Part shown: positions 47,991 to 57,574 of the stretch, in pieces | How positions within the stretch are numbered: the stretch's first letter is position 1 | Layout: each line of letters begins with the position of its first letter | Assembly: GCA_014529385.2 (NCBI GenBank) | Contig: CM043969.1 | Coordinates: 32,962,446-33,026,445, forward strand | Direction of reading: 5' to 3' | Origin: Adiantum capillus-veneris | Taxonomy: Eukaryota; Streptophyta; Polypodiopsida; Polypodiales; Pteridaceae | DNA: 64,000 bases | Translations under genes and position numbers: made by a program | The notes under the pieces: model-generated | Databases searched by the model: none | What the model saw: the letters and a program-made list of their open reading frames with translations, nothing else | What the model was told of the DNA's origin: nothing

Positions 47991-48360
47991 GTAGCCGGAG
48001 TAGCCATCACACACTGTGTATCGCTTGTGGCCTGCTACTTCATTTAGAATCTCATCTTGAAATGGGAGAGGGAAGTGGTCCCTCTTTGTTGCAGCATTTA
48101 GTGGCTTGTAATCCACGCACACTCACCATTTACCATTCTTCTTTGGCCTCACCACTATTGGGGAGACCCATTCTGAATCTTCTACTGGGTATATGAATCC
48201 TGCTTCTAAGAGTCTCTTCACCTCGGACAATAATGCATTTTCTTGCACAACTCCTAATCTTCTTAGTTTTTGTAGTACTAGCTTGCTCCCTTCTTTTAGA
48301 CGGATATGATGCTTCCCTGCAGTGACACCTGTAATGTGAGTGTAATCAGAAATAAACAAT
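47991..48360 (-). pseudogene. Reverse transcriptase of element F, catalytic palm deleted
   Basis: The fingers are present: HHIRLKEGSKLVLQKLRRLG, EWVSPIVVRPKKNGKW, a TGA (for CGA), VCVDYKPLNAATKRDHFPLP and YTVCDGYSGYH. The text then jumps directly to LPSPTSIKQLISFL of the connection region. The stretch that should hold the palm with YxDD (roughly 100-150 residues) is missing. F therefore cannot make its own reverse transcriptase. Confidence 0.85.
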
Positions 48361-48519
48361 GATGCATGCTTCTTGAGAAAATTTTACATAACCCTCCCTT
48401 TCTTCTTCCTTTATATCCTTGGATAACATCTTCTCTAGGCTGGCATCCCACAGATTCTCCATTTGGATCATTGGGTTGTCTTCTGATTAGGTAGTTTCCT
48501 TTATGGTGACGCCCATGAC

Positions 48520-49092
48520 TTAGAGAGTGCTATCACTCTCTTCACTTGAACTCTCTTCCTCATCCATGGATGAGGAGCATCCACTTGAGATCCACTCATC
48601 AGCTGACGTCTCTAGTTCAAGGTTCTCTTGTCGCCCGTTCTTCAAGTTATAAACCACCTTCCGACTATGGCCACCCACACGAGGCCTCAACTCCAAGTCT
48701 CCTGTTGCCCAATCTTGCCTAGCTCCTATACCCATGAGCCTAGGTCGTCCTAAAATAAGGGGGTATCCTTCTCCCTTCACTGGAATCACATAAGCATCAA
48801 CCTCTGTAGTGATTCCAAAAGCAGAAACTCTCAAAGCTTTCACTACACCCACACAAGTGAAAGAGACAATATTGGCAATTTTTGCCCTAAAGTTTGATGA
48901 TTCCATCACCTCTAAACCCAATTGATGCATTAGCTTTTCTGTCATGACACAAACCTCTGCTCCACTGTCAATGTAAGTTTTTGGAATCCGTTGTCCCTTG
49001 ATTTGAGCCTCCACCAAAGGCACTATATCCTTGAGACTATAGGCTTTGATTACACTTACTAGCTTACTTCGCTTTGCCCTGGTGCTCACCAT
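48520..49092 (-). CDS. Protease region of element F
   Basis: 190 open codons. KTYIDSGAEVCVMTEKLMHQ carries the retropepsin active site D-S-G, and GYPLILGRPRLMGIG is the conserved end; a Ser/Glu/Asp-rich tail follows. It is in the same frame as gag, separated by a single TAA (49096-49098). It is then out of frame with the reverse transcriptase block at 48360. The protease processes the gag-pol polyprotein. Confidence 0.85.
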   Translation of the reverse strand: MVSTRAKRSKLVSVIKAYSLKDIVPLVEAQIKGQRIPKTYIDSGAEVCVMTEKLMHQLGLEVMESSNFRAKIANIVSFTCVGVVKALRVSAFGITTEVDAYVIPVKGEGYPLILGRPRLMGIGARQDWATGDLELRPRVGGHSRKVVYNLKNGRQENLELETSADEWISSGCSSSMDEEESSSEESDSTL

Positions 49093-49095
49093 TTT

Positions 49096-50398
49096 TTACC
49101 ACTGTCGTCGCAACTTTGGGGAGATATGAAGTAGTTGTGGCCAAGTAATCTTTGGTCCTTGAGAACTCACATCAGCTGTCAAGTCATAAGGTTGTGTCCG
49201 AGATCCCATAAGGAAATTAGAGATGTCAATTTGAGACCTAGTACGGGTCTTTTTCTTCTTGGCTTCATCTTTAGTTGCCCAAGATGTACTTGCTTCATTG
49301 CTTGCATACTTTCTTGTTTCTTTACTTACTTCATCTTGGACACGCAAACACTTGATAGGCATTGTAGCCACTTCATCTATCTTCATCTTCCCTTCAACAA
49401 TTTCTTCCTGGTTTCTTTTGCCCTTGATGACTTCCTCCATCCTTATGATGATCACATTTGGTTGAGTAGCAGGGGCTTGAGCTTGAACACGAGGTGGCTG
49501 CAAAATTTGAGGTTGCGGTTGCTCTTGTGCTTGAGCTCTAGCACGGGGAGGACTTACTTGTTGTCGAGGACCTCTGACAGGGTAGTCATATCTTCTTGGA
49601 TGAGGGCAAATATACATGCCGTGGCCATTTTCCCCACAATTGTAACACAACATTTCCCTTGCTTGACATCGCATTGGTGGTCGATTCCCACCATTCCCCT
49701 CAATAGGCCTTCTTGTACCTTGCACAAGATTTACTCTCAAACCCTCTAACTGGTTTGTGAGATTGTTTATTTGTTGGAGCATATCTTCTTGTTGACCTCT
49801 ATTGAGGCCTGGTGCATTAGGCACATTTGGAGGTACGTGAGAAGATTCCATAGTTGTGATATTGCCTCCCAAAGCTAGCTGGCCAGCTCGGGCTTGATAG
49901 AGAATCTTTCGATTCTTTTCCCTAGCAATTCTTAAGGCATCTTCAAAAGTATTTGGAAATTTTCTCTTTACCTTCTCCCTTAGCAAGGGGTACAAACCTG
50001 AGATAAATCGATCCTTTTGGAGGCAATTGGGAGCTCGCTCACCAGGGTTTAGTGAGTCTGACCATTGCCCCCAAAGTTTCAGAAAACCTTCCTCATAGGT
50101 TGCATAACCATGAGGGTCAACTTGATGAAGGGCCAGAAGCCATTGCCATAGTTCTTCTGCCGAATTAGCTCGTTGAAATCTTTGTAGGAAAGCTGCCTTC
50201 AATCCCTCCGATTCAGCTCTTTGGGTTGGATCTAGAGCCTGGAACCATACCCTAGCTTCTTCTTTGAGCACCAAAGGAAAAGCTCTCAATTTCAATGCTT
50301 CGTCATCCCTCCCAGAGACAAGAAAATCCATCTCCAAGTTATCCAAAAAAATCCCCAGCATTTTCCCCACTGCGCCCAAACAAATTAGGGAAATCCAT
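49096..50398 (-). pseudogene. gag of element F
   Basis: The likely ATG is at 50398 (MDFPNLFGRSGENAGDFF); it needs a one-base frame change at a T run near 50345-50351 to join the long frame. That frame reads LEMDFLVSGRDDEALKLRAF, LVLKEEARVWFQALDPTQ and GYATYEEGFLKLWGQW, then zinc knuckle CYNCGENGHGMYIC (CX2CX4HX4C) and a Gln/Pro-rich tail. Start context: only 22 nt after the stop of the small ORF at 50421-50633. Gag builds the particle and binds element RNA. Confidence 0.85.
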
Positions 50399-50420
50399 GA
50401 CAGGATGGGTTGCCTTCCTC

Positions 50421-50633
50421 TCAATACAGCACAAAGATGAAAACGTCTAGGCCCAAATCATATCTTATTAAGGGTAGAATAAATGGATTGATAGATGCAT
50501 TAATCTCAGTTAGACGACGAGGGCCTAGTAAGTTCCTTATGATGTTTTGGAACCTAAGCTTTGTGCTAGCTATTATATGCACAATTTGTCTAGCAAGAGG
50601 TTGGATAGGTCCATATAAATCCCTATGATTCAT
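50421..50633 (-). CDS. Small pre-gag ORF b of element F (70 aa)
   Basis: Complete ATG-to-TGA frame ending FILPLIRYDLGLDVFIFVLY, with LLGPRRLTEI in the middle. It is clearly related to the neighbouring ORF a (50643-50852) and to those at 41195 and 10003, but more diverged. It starts 9 nt after the stop of ORF a and ends 22 nt before the gag ATG. The four are the only members seen in the window. Function unknown. Confidence 0.6.
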   Translation of the reverse strand: MNHRDLYGPIQPLARQIVHIIASTKLRFQNIIRNLLGPRRLTEINASINPFILPLIRYDLGLDVFIFVLY

Positions 50634-50642
50634 GGAGTGTGC

Positions 50643-50852
50643 TTAAAGCAAGATGAAGATGTAAACATCAAAAGATACATTATACTCCAAAATAGGAAAT
50701 ATTATAGGGTCAGGGGACAACAATATCTCTCTCAACCTCTCAGCTCCAAAATAGAAGATCAATCTTTGTTGGGAAAAAGTCTTTCTATCAATGCGCACAT
50801 TCACCCTAATATTCTGAACTGATTGAAAGTTGTAGAAAATGGGATTATTCAA
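50643..50852 (-). CDS. Small pre-gag ORF a of element F (69 aa)
   Basis: Complete ATG-to-TAA frame beginning MNNP. It contains NIRVNVRID, FYFGAERLREILLSPDPII and FDVYIFILL. It is closest to the ORF inside the LTR of element E (LLSPDPII shared exactly). No signal peptide is obvious and the last four residues are hydrophobic. It lies in the F leader between the primer-binding site and gag. Confidence 0.65.
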   Translation of the reverse strand: MNNPIFYNFQSVQNIRVNVRIDRKTFSQQRLIFYFGAERLREILLSPDPIIFPILEYNVSFDVYIFILL

Positions 50853-50939
50853 TTGTGCATTAACTACAAACTTCCATGAAGCACTTCATTGAAGCTCGGC
50901 TCTCTTGGATCCTACCATTTGAGAGATGTGAAGAATTTG

Positions 50940-51260
50940 CTAACCAGTGATTAGCCTAGCTTTGGTGTGACCATCTTCAACTTTGTAGGGTTCATAGGGT
51001 TCAATGGCTACCTTCTCAACCACCTTGAGCCTTCTTGCTAGTAGTGGTTGGAGTGCATCACCATATATAGCCTCTTGCCAATACCGCACACCATTGATGT
51101 GTAGCTCCCCCTCCAAAAACTTGTTAATACCCGAGTTTGAGAGTGCTTTCACCACCTGAAGTCGAGGCTTCAAAGGAAGTGTCTTCACACTAGCCACGAA
51201 GCACTCAACACAATGCTTTGACCTAGGGACTTGATGACTACAATATTTTCCTTGAAGCAA
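50940..51260 (-). CDS. Leader ORF of element F, unrecognised (106 aa)
   Basis: Open frame between the primer-binding region and the small ORFs. Text such as FLEGELHINGVRYWQEAIYG looks protein-like, and composition is balanced. No homologue is visible in L or E at the same position, so coding is uncertain. Confidence 0.35.
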   Translation of the reverse strand: MLQGKYCSHQVPRSKHCVECFVASVKTLPLKPRLQVVKALSNSGINKFLEGELHINGVRYWQEAIYGDALQPLLARRLKVVEKVAIEPYEPYKVEDGHTKARLITG

Positions 51261-51421
51261 AGAAGGGTGTATGTAGTTAACTCTCTTTACCCGTATATGT
51301 GCCGTTTGTCAATAAAGATGCTTCTTTTCTCGAGCTTCCTGGGAGGACCATAGTGGAAGTCTTGGAGAAGCTGATGGACCTTCCTTCATAGGATTGGCAG
51401 AGTGCTGCTTGAGAACTCCTT

Positions 51422-51437
51422 AGTGGGGGCACCAATT
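51422..51437 (-). other. Probable primer-binding site of element F
   Basis: On the minus strand TTGGTGCCCCCACTA follows the 5' LTR within four bases. Similar cores occur at K (agttcccccacgg) and perhaps L (ggagcaccc). Confidence 0.5.
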
Positions 51438-51439
51438 TA

Positions 51440-51562
51440 TGACGAAGGAAATTTGGAATGGCGGCATCTACACCAAAACAAAATCCATTGCGCCACAAGG
51501 GAAATGAGATGAGGGCACCACCTAGTCTTGGAAGCGTGGACTAGGACCGCTACGCACACACA

Positions 51563-51614
<52 letters not shown>

Positions 51615-51889
51615 AAGAGCTATCACTATGAATGAAGCATCAACCTCAATGTGTGTACAAGGAATGGATAACTTCAAGCACTCCCAACACAAATAGCATG
51701 TAGATTACTAAAAAACACCTCAAGATATAGCCAAAATCCCATCAAGCACTCTCACACACACATAAAAGATCTCTCTTAATTAACATAAGTAAGAAGAGGG
51801 GAGGTTACTAGCACAAACTCCACTGCGCCACAAGGGAATTGAGCTGAGGGCACCACCTAGTCTTGGAAGCGTGGACTAGGACCGCTACA

Positions 51890-51945
<56 letters not shown>

Positions 51946-53244
51946 TATCACTATGAATGAAGCATTAACCTTAGTGTGTGTACAAGGAATGGATAACTTC
52001 AAGCACTCCCAACACAAATAGCATGTAGATTACTAAACAACAACTCAAGAATTAGCCAAAATCACATCAAGCACTCTCACACACACATAAAAGATCTCTC
52101 TTAATTAACATAAGTAAGAGGAGGGGAGGTTACTAGCATAAAACAATTTACACTCTATAATGTGCAAGAATAGAGTGAATGAATGAGCTTTATGGGCTCA
52201 TGATGAGTGATACAAAGACTCAATGAGGCTGAGGGAGACTTGAAATTACAAAGGGGGGGGGGCTCTTTATATAGGCAAGAGAGTGATTAGGAGTGAGGTT
52301 AAGATCCAAGTGCAATTTGTACAAATGAAGCTTGATTAGGGACATTCCACCAATGAAGAAGCTCCTTCCAAGTGATTTGTTGACCAATTTGCAACTAATT
52401 GGCTCCATCATCACTTGTGTTGTCTTCACTCCTTCCTCCATAGCTTGAGTCCAAGAGCTTCCTTATTTTAAATGGTAAAGAATCTACATAAAATCAATGC
52501 ATATCTAGTAATAATAGAAAGGGGTTGAATGAAAAATTATGAATTACAACAAGATTAAGCATGATTTGAGAGGTGATTAGAAGAGGAATTTGTGATGGTT
52601 TTATGAGCTGGAGAGAGAGGAGGAAGGAGGGGAGGGTGAGGAGACTAATGACTGATTTTTAGAGAAGGACTCAATGTGGAAAAGGAAGGGTGTGTGTGTA
52701 AAGGTAGAGGGGGTGGTCTTCACCACAGTTGAAAAAACTAGGGTCCACTAGTTTTGCCATATCTCCTAGATCATAGCTGCAAAAATTATAAAAACAATAT
52801 GTTCAGAATCTCCAGCTCATAAGCTACAACTTTGATGAAGACAACTTTTCTTGGATCGGAGTGGACATATTTTTTAAAAATCCAGCAAAATCATGTGTCT
52901 GTTTCCTTCATTCACCAAGTCTTCCACCTGGGTCCCATCTGTGTGAATCATCATATGGCTCCAAAGCCATGATGATATGAGCCCCTCATGACCCTTGAAT
53001 CAAGGGTGCATGGCTCCACAAACACATCATATCTTTTCTTTTCACATTTACATATTTTTCCTTCCCTTTACCACTAGGTTCTACCTTTCACTTCCTGTGA
53101 ACTAGTCAAGGAAAAATTCCCATCAAGTCATTTTTTGAATTTTTCCAAGAGGTTGTTCTCGCTCTTTCTTTTATTGTAAACCTCTAGAAGCAGGGAAAAC
53201 CAACAAAATATAGTAACCAAAAAATTTGTGATAGGCTCGGATCA
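51440..53244 (-). mobile_element. 5' LTR of element F (1,805 bp, with internal duplication)
   Basis: Same termini as 44080-45576 (tgacgaagg ... ggatca). It is longer because about 335 bp are duplicated in tandem (51484-51818 and 51819-52143), each with its own CA/GA microsatellite. The outer flank agcgt/gcgt repeats the bases at 44075-44079, the target-site duplication in element E. Confidence 0.95.
51484..52143. repeat. Tandem duplication of about 335 bp in the F 5' LTR
   Basis: Both units run from tccattgcgccacaaggg (second: tccactgcgcc) through the microsatellite to ggggaggttactagca. The first has (CA)n then (GA)n, the second only (AG)n, so the tracts have diverged since duplication. Confidence 0.95.
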
Positions 53245-53930
53245 GCGTGTTGTCCAATTTCTCACAGTTTGTGTAAACCATGAAAGAAATCGTGACAACC
53301 TTAAAGATCATCCTCTACCAAAGGTGAGGAAAGAGTTTCATGACCATAGGGAAATGATGGGTTTTGGCCGAGTACCATTGTAAAGCGGGATTGCAGTGGT
53401 ATAGAAAGAAAAAGGGTCTCTCCTAATCCAAAATTAGGTGAAACTTTCTCAACAGGCTCCTAAGTAACAAGGAATGGATCAGTATGTTTCACAAAACTTG
53501 AAGATTTAAAGAGATGTGAGAGGCAATATGTACATAATGTACAAATAGGCATGAAAAAGAGTGGGTTACTAGAGCCTACTGAAAATGTTTTGGGTTTGTG
53601 TGAACAAGTTTCTTTTGTAGATACTATGGGTGAGCTTGATGCTATAATGGAGTCTAGTTTGCATCTTGAAAATGAAGTTATGGAAGTTTTCTCTATGGAA
53701 ATGCATCAAGTAATACAAACATTTAAAGAAAACCAAAGAGTTGGCCCAGAAGACCATGTTGAAACTAAATACAAGAGTGTAGCAAAGAAGATGAAACGAG
53801 TAGCTTCACCCTTACCACCCAACAATAGGGAAAAGGTTGAGCAAGCTTCTTTGCAACAACCAAGTTTATGGAATCCTAAAAAGATCGGGCATACCTTCAC
53901 AAAGGATTCTTTTCAAGACTTGTAGATTGG
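53245..53930 (+). pseudogene. Linker between protease and RT of element E
   Basis: Resumes element E after F: the codons across the target site read DGKRVVQFLTVC. Many stops are present; 53551-53925 is an open block without a recognised domain (acidic, ends FTKDSFQDL). Such a linker is usual in this family. Confidence 0.6.
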
Positions 53931-55330
53931 TTGCGAGGAACACAAGAGGAGACAAAGTGCTTCAAAGAAATGCTTTCAAAGCATGGTAAGGCTTTTGTAT
54001 TTAAGCCACATGAGATAGGATGTTTTGATCCTTCTATTGTAGCTCCTATGGTAATTTTCATAATACCTCATGTGCCTTCGAATGTGCGGCCTATTCCGGT
54101 TCCAAAGGCTCATTTTTCAAAGTTAGTAGAGCTACTGAATGAGAAGATCAAAATGGGAATTTTGGAGCCTTCTTATGCTCCATACTCAAACAGGTGGTTC
54201 ACAGTTCCAAAGAAGAATGGTGCTCTACGCTTCATCCAAGATATACAACCAGTGAACAAGGTGACAATTAGAAATGTAGGTACAGGACTGATCATGGATG
54301 AGCTTACATAGACGTTTGCAGGGAGGGCAATCTACTCAATGGGGGATCTCTACTCAGGGTATGATCAATTTTAGCTTGCAATAGAAAGCAGAGACTTGAC
54401 AACCATGAGGACACCTTTGGGTTTGGTAAGGATGTGTACCTTACCACAGGGAGCAACCAACCCGGTTGCACATACGATGAATGGGATGAATAAGGTCTTA
54501 TGTGACTTTATTGCTCAAATCACAATGCATTTCATTGATGAGTTTCCTATCAAAGGATGTGAAGAAAGTGATAAAGATGAATCTTTGGATCTCAGGGGAT
54601 GTCGCAGGTTTGTGGTAAATCACATAAATGATTGTGATAAAATTCTATCTAGGTTGGAGGAAGTGGATATTACATTGTCAGGGAAAAAGTCTATGTTTGG
54701 TGTCAATGACGTGCTCATTGTGGGGCACATGTGTGGGCCATATGGTAGGAAACCATGTCCAACAAAAGTAGATTCCATCCAAAGAATGAAAGAAACATGC
54801 ACTAGCATCACTGAGGTTAGAAGGTTTCTGGGAGCATGTGTCCTTTATGTTATTTGGATTCCACATTATGCACATGTAGCTGATCCTCTTTATCAACTGC
54901 TTAGAAAGAATCAAAAGTTTAAATGGATAGAAGCATATTTAAAAGCCATGAAAAAGCTAAAGGAGTTGCTCCAATTAGCACCAACTTTGAGAAAGGTAGA
55001 CTATGAGTGTCAAAGGCCAGTAATTGTGACATCAGACACCAGTCTTACAGGAATTGGATGGGCAATAGGGCAAGATGACAAAGCAGGACACATGTATGTG
55101 GTGAGATTTGGAGAAAAGGTACTAAGTGCTCGCCAAAGAAATTATCCACAAATGAAGAGAGAGTTATGGGGTATGGTTACAGCCTTGAAAAATGGGAAAG
55201 AGTACCTACTTGGTGCATGTGTGGTGGTAGAAACAGATTGTCTACCACTTCTTGGGATGATCACAAGTTTCTCAACGCCAGAAATTGCTATGTGTGGTGG
55301 ATTGCCTACATTAAGTCCTTAAATCCTGAG
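53931..55330 (+). pseudogene. Reverse transcriptase and RNase H of element E
   Basis: RT: PSNVRPIPVPKAHFSKLVEL, WFTVPKKNGALRFIQDIQPV and a TAG at 54309-54311, then LPQGATNPVAHTMNGMNKVL and MHFIDEFPIKG. The YxDD position reads F-I-D-E. Connection and RNase H: RMKETCTSITEVRRFLGACV, VTSDTSLTGIGWAIGQDDKA (catalytic Asp) and ELWGMVTALKNGKEYLLGA. A frameshift near 55250-55320 moves the end into another frame (WWIAYIKSLNPEFKHNEGKD). Family A copies at 34890-35395 and 39570-39834 are relatives. Confidence 0.85.
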
Positions 55331-56340
55331 TTTAAGCATAATGAAGGTAAAGACAATACAGTGGCAGATATACTATCAAGGGCAAGGTATGAAGATGAGT
55401 CACAGATGATTGACGAGGGAGATGATGTAGGCACAAAGTTTTATTCTATCTCTCATGTCAAATATAACAATGTCTACATGACTAATCCACGTGAATTTTT
55501 CTTGAAAGATCTTTATGAAGGTGATTGGCTTCTTATTGGAAGCTATTTGAGTACTCTAGCAAAACAGGATGATTGGTCTCAACAAGAATTCAAGAGGATA
55601 CGTAGGAAAGCATATGGGTACTTTTTGAGGGATGGTTACTTGTGGAAGCATCTTAAACAAACGAGTGCTACACCACAAAGGGCTATATGTAAAAAAGAGA
55701 CTCAAGTAAATCTCATGCAAGAGTTTCATGAGATCTAGAGTCTATGGGTTGGACACAGGGGTGTGTGGGCAACCTTCTCCAAGTTGAAATAAAAATACTG
55801 GTGGAAGGGTATGTGTAAAGATGTATCTCAATTTTTAGAGTCATGTGTAACTTGTCAAATGTATTCAAATGTCCGACATCGTGATGGATTTCACCCTACA
55901 TATCCACTAGCCATGCACTATAAATGGTTTGTGGATCTAGTCACAATGCCTTTAGGACTGTGGTAGATGAGATACTTGGTCCTTGCACGAGAGGACCTAA
56001 CTAACCAGGTTGAAGGAAGAGCATTAAGAGCTAAAACCATAGAAGCTGTGTGCAAATTCCTTCTTGATGAGGTGATTTGTCGTTATGGTTGTGTGGGGAA
56101 GATCACTGCAGATAGAGGTGAGCTGGATGCCGAGTAAGCAAGGGAGTTCTTTTTTAGATTAGGAATCAATATTTCTCTTACTACAGCTTACAACCCTGAA
56201 GGAAATGGAAAGAGTGAAAGAGGGCATCCTCCTATCATCAAAGCTTTGGCCAAGCTTGTGAAGGAAGAGTTGGCAAGTGGCCAAAATTGCTACCATATGC
56301 TTTATGGGATGATTGTACAATGCATAGCTCAGTAATAGTT
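55331..56340 (+). pseudogene. Integrase zinc domain and core of element E
   Basis: DNTVADILSRARYEDESQM closes RNase H. The zinc domain region reads MQEFHEI-stop-SLWVGHRGVWATFSKLK and then CVTCQMYSN. The core has WFVDLVTMPLGLW, KITADRGELDAE and NPEGNGKSERGHPPIIKALA, with Asp, Asp and Glu in place. There are four or more stops. The PPIIKAL site is where element B inserted in the related A copy. Confidence 0.8.
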
Positions 56341-56356
56341 ATAGCGTGCGAAACTA

Positions 56357-56908
56357 ATGTATGGTAAAAATCCAATGATGCCTATTGAAGATACAATTCC
56401 CACATGGAATGTACTACCTTGGCAAGAGGGGCTTAGCAGGGAAGGTCTCCTTGCATTGCGCATAAGGCAACTAGAGAGAAGACCTAGAGACATTGAGGTT
56501 GCAAAAGAACAACTCAAAAATGCAAGGTTGAAAAACAAGGCGTACTTTGATAGGCAACATTGGCTTGGGAGCAAAGCAATTGACAAAGGTGACTGGGTTT
56601 TAGTGTATGATAGTAGCCTTGATAACCACCACACAGTCATGCGAAAGTTCTCAAAGAGATGGTTTGGACCATATGTTGTAAAGCATGTGCATGAAAATGC
56701 TACTTACAGCTTGTCTGAACTACATGGTATAGAAGTAAAGATTCCTATTGCAGGAAAAAGGATCAAAATGTTTAAGAGAAGAGAAGACAATGATCCAAAA
56801 GATGTTGATGAGGAGGAAGAGAAAAACACAAATAAAGGTCAAAGTGAAGATGAAGCTTTGGAATCATCCAGTGAAGAAGAAAGCAAGGAAGACGTAGAAG
56901 AGGGTTGA
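56357..56908 (+). pseudogene. Integrase C-terminal region of element E
   Basis: 184 open codons: MYGKNPMMPIEDTIPTWNVL, ALRIRQLERRPRDIEVAKEQ, DWVLVYDSSLDNHHTVMRKF, RWFGPYVVKHVHENATYSL and IPIAGKRIKMFKRRE, then an acidic Glu-rich tail. No chromodomain is visible. It is followed by the polypurine tract ttagagggggtgga (56953-56966) and the 3' LTR. Confidence 0.85.
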
Positions 56909-56966
56909 TCTCACAAAGCAAGAATGTGGCACATACCGGAGGATGTGCAGGTTTAGAGGGGGTGGA

Positions 56967-57537
56967 TGTCGTGATGTGACACGTACATAGTGGGAACGCA
57001 TGCTACAAGATCTATCTTGAAACTTTTTAAATACATAATTATATTTCCTATAATGTACATATTCATATCTAACTATAATAGTAAGCTTTCTATCTCATCC
57101 TATTATTTATCTCAAGGGTAATATATTTTCACTTTATCTTCAAAAAGTACAATGGGAAAAGCGTCAATAGCTCCGCCTCTTTAACTTGGGGCAAAAAGCA
57201 TTGATTCTTTATTTCTACTATCTCATTATTATCTCATACCCTAAGTAGATTCTATATCTAGGGTAACTTCCAATATATATATATTCTATGTATTTTTCAT
57301 ATTTTTCTTATGTTTCCTTTTAAATAGTGACGGGAGCAAAGCGAACCCCGAACCCCGACGGCCTCTAAAACACCGGGGACCGAATGGCGTGCCTCGAGCC
57401 TGTCATGGTAAAGCAAACAGGGGGCACCACCTAGCTTCAGCGGCTAGGACGCAAACAACACACCACCATAACAAAGTTTTCATCCAAGAGAGATGGATGC
57501 TTGGGAGTAATGATGAAGAGGAAAGGGAATGAGATCA

Positions 57538-57574
<37 letters not shown>

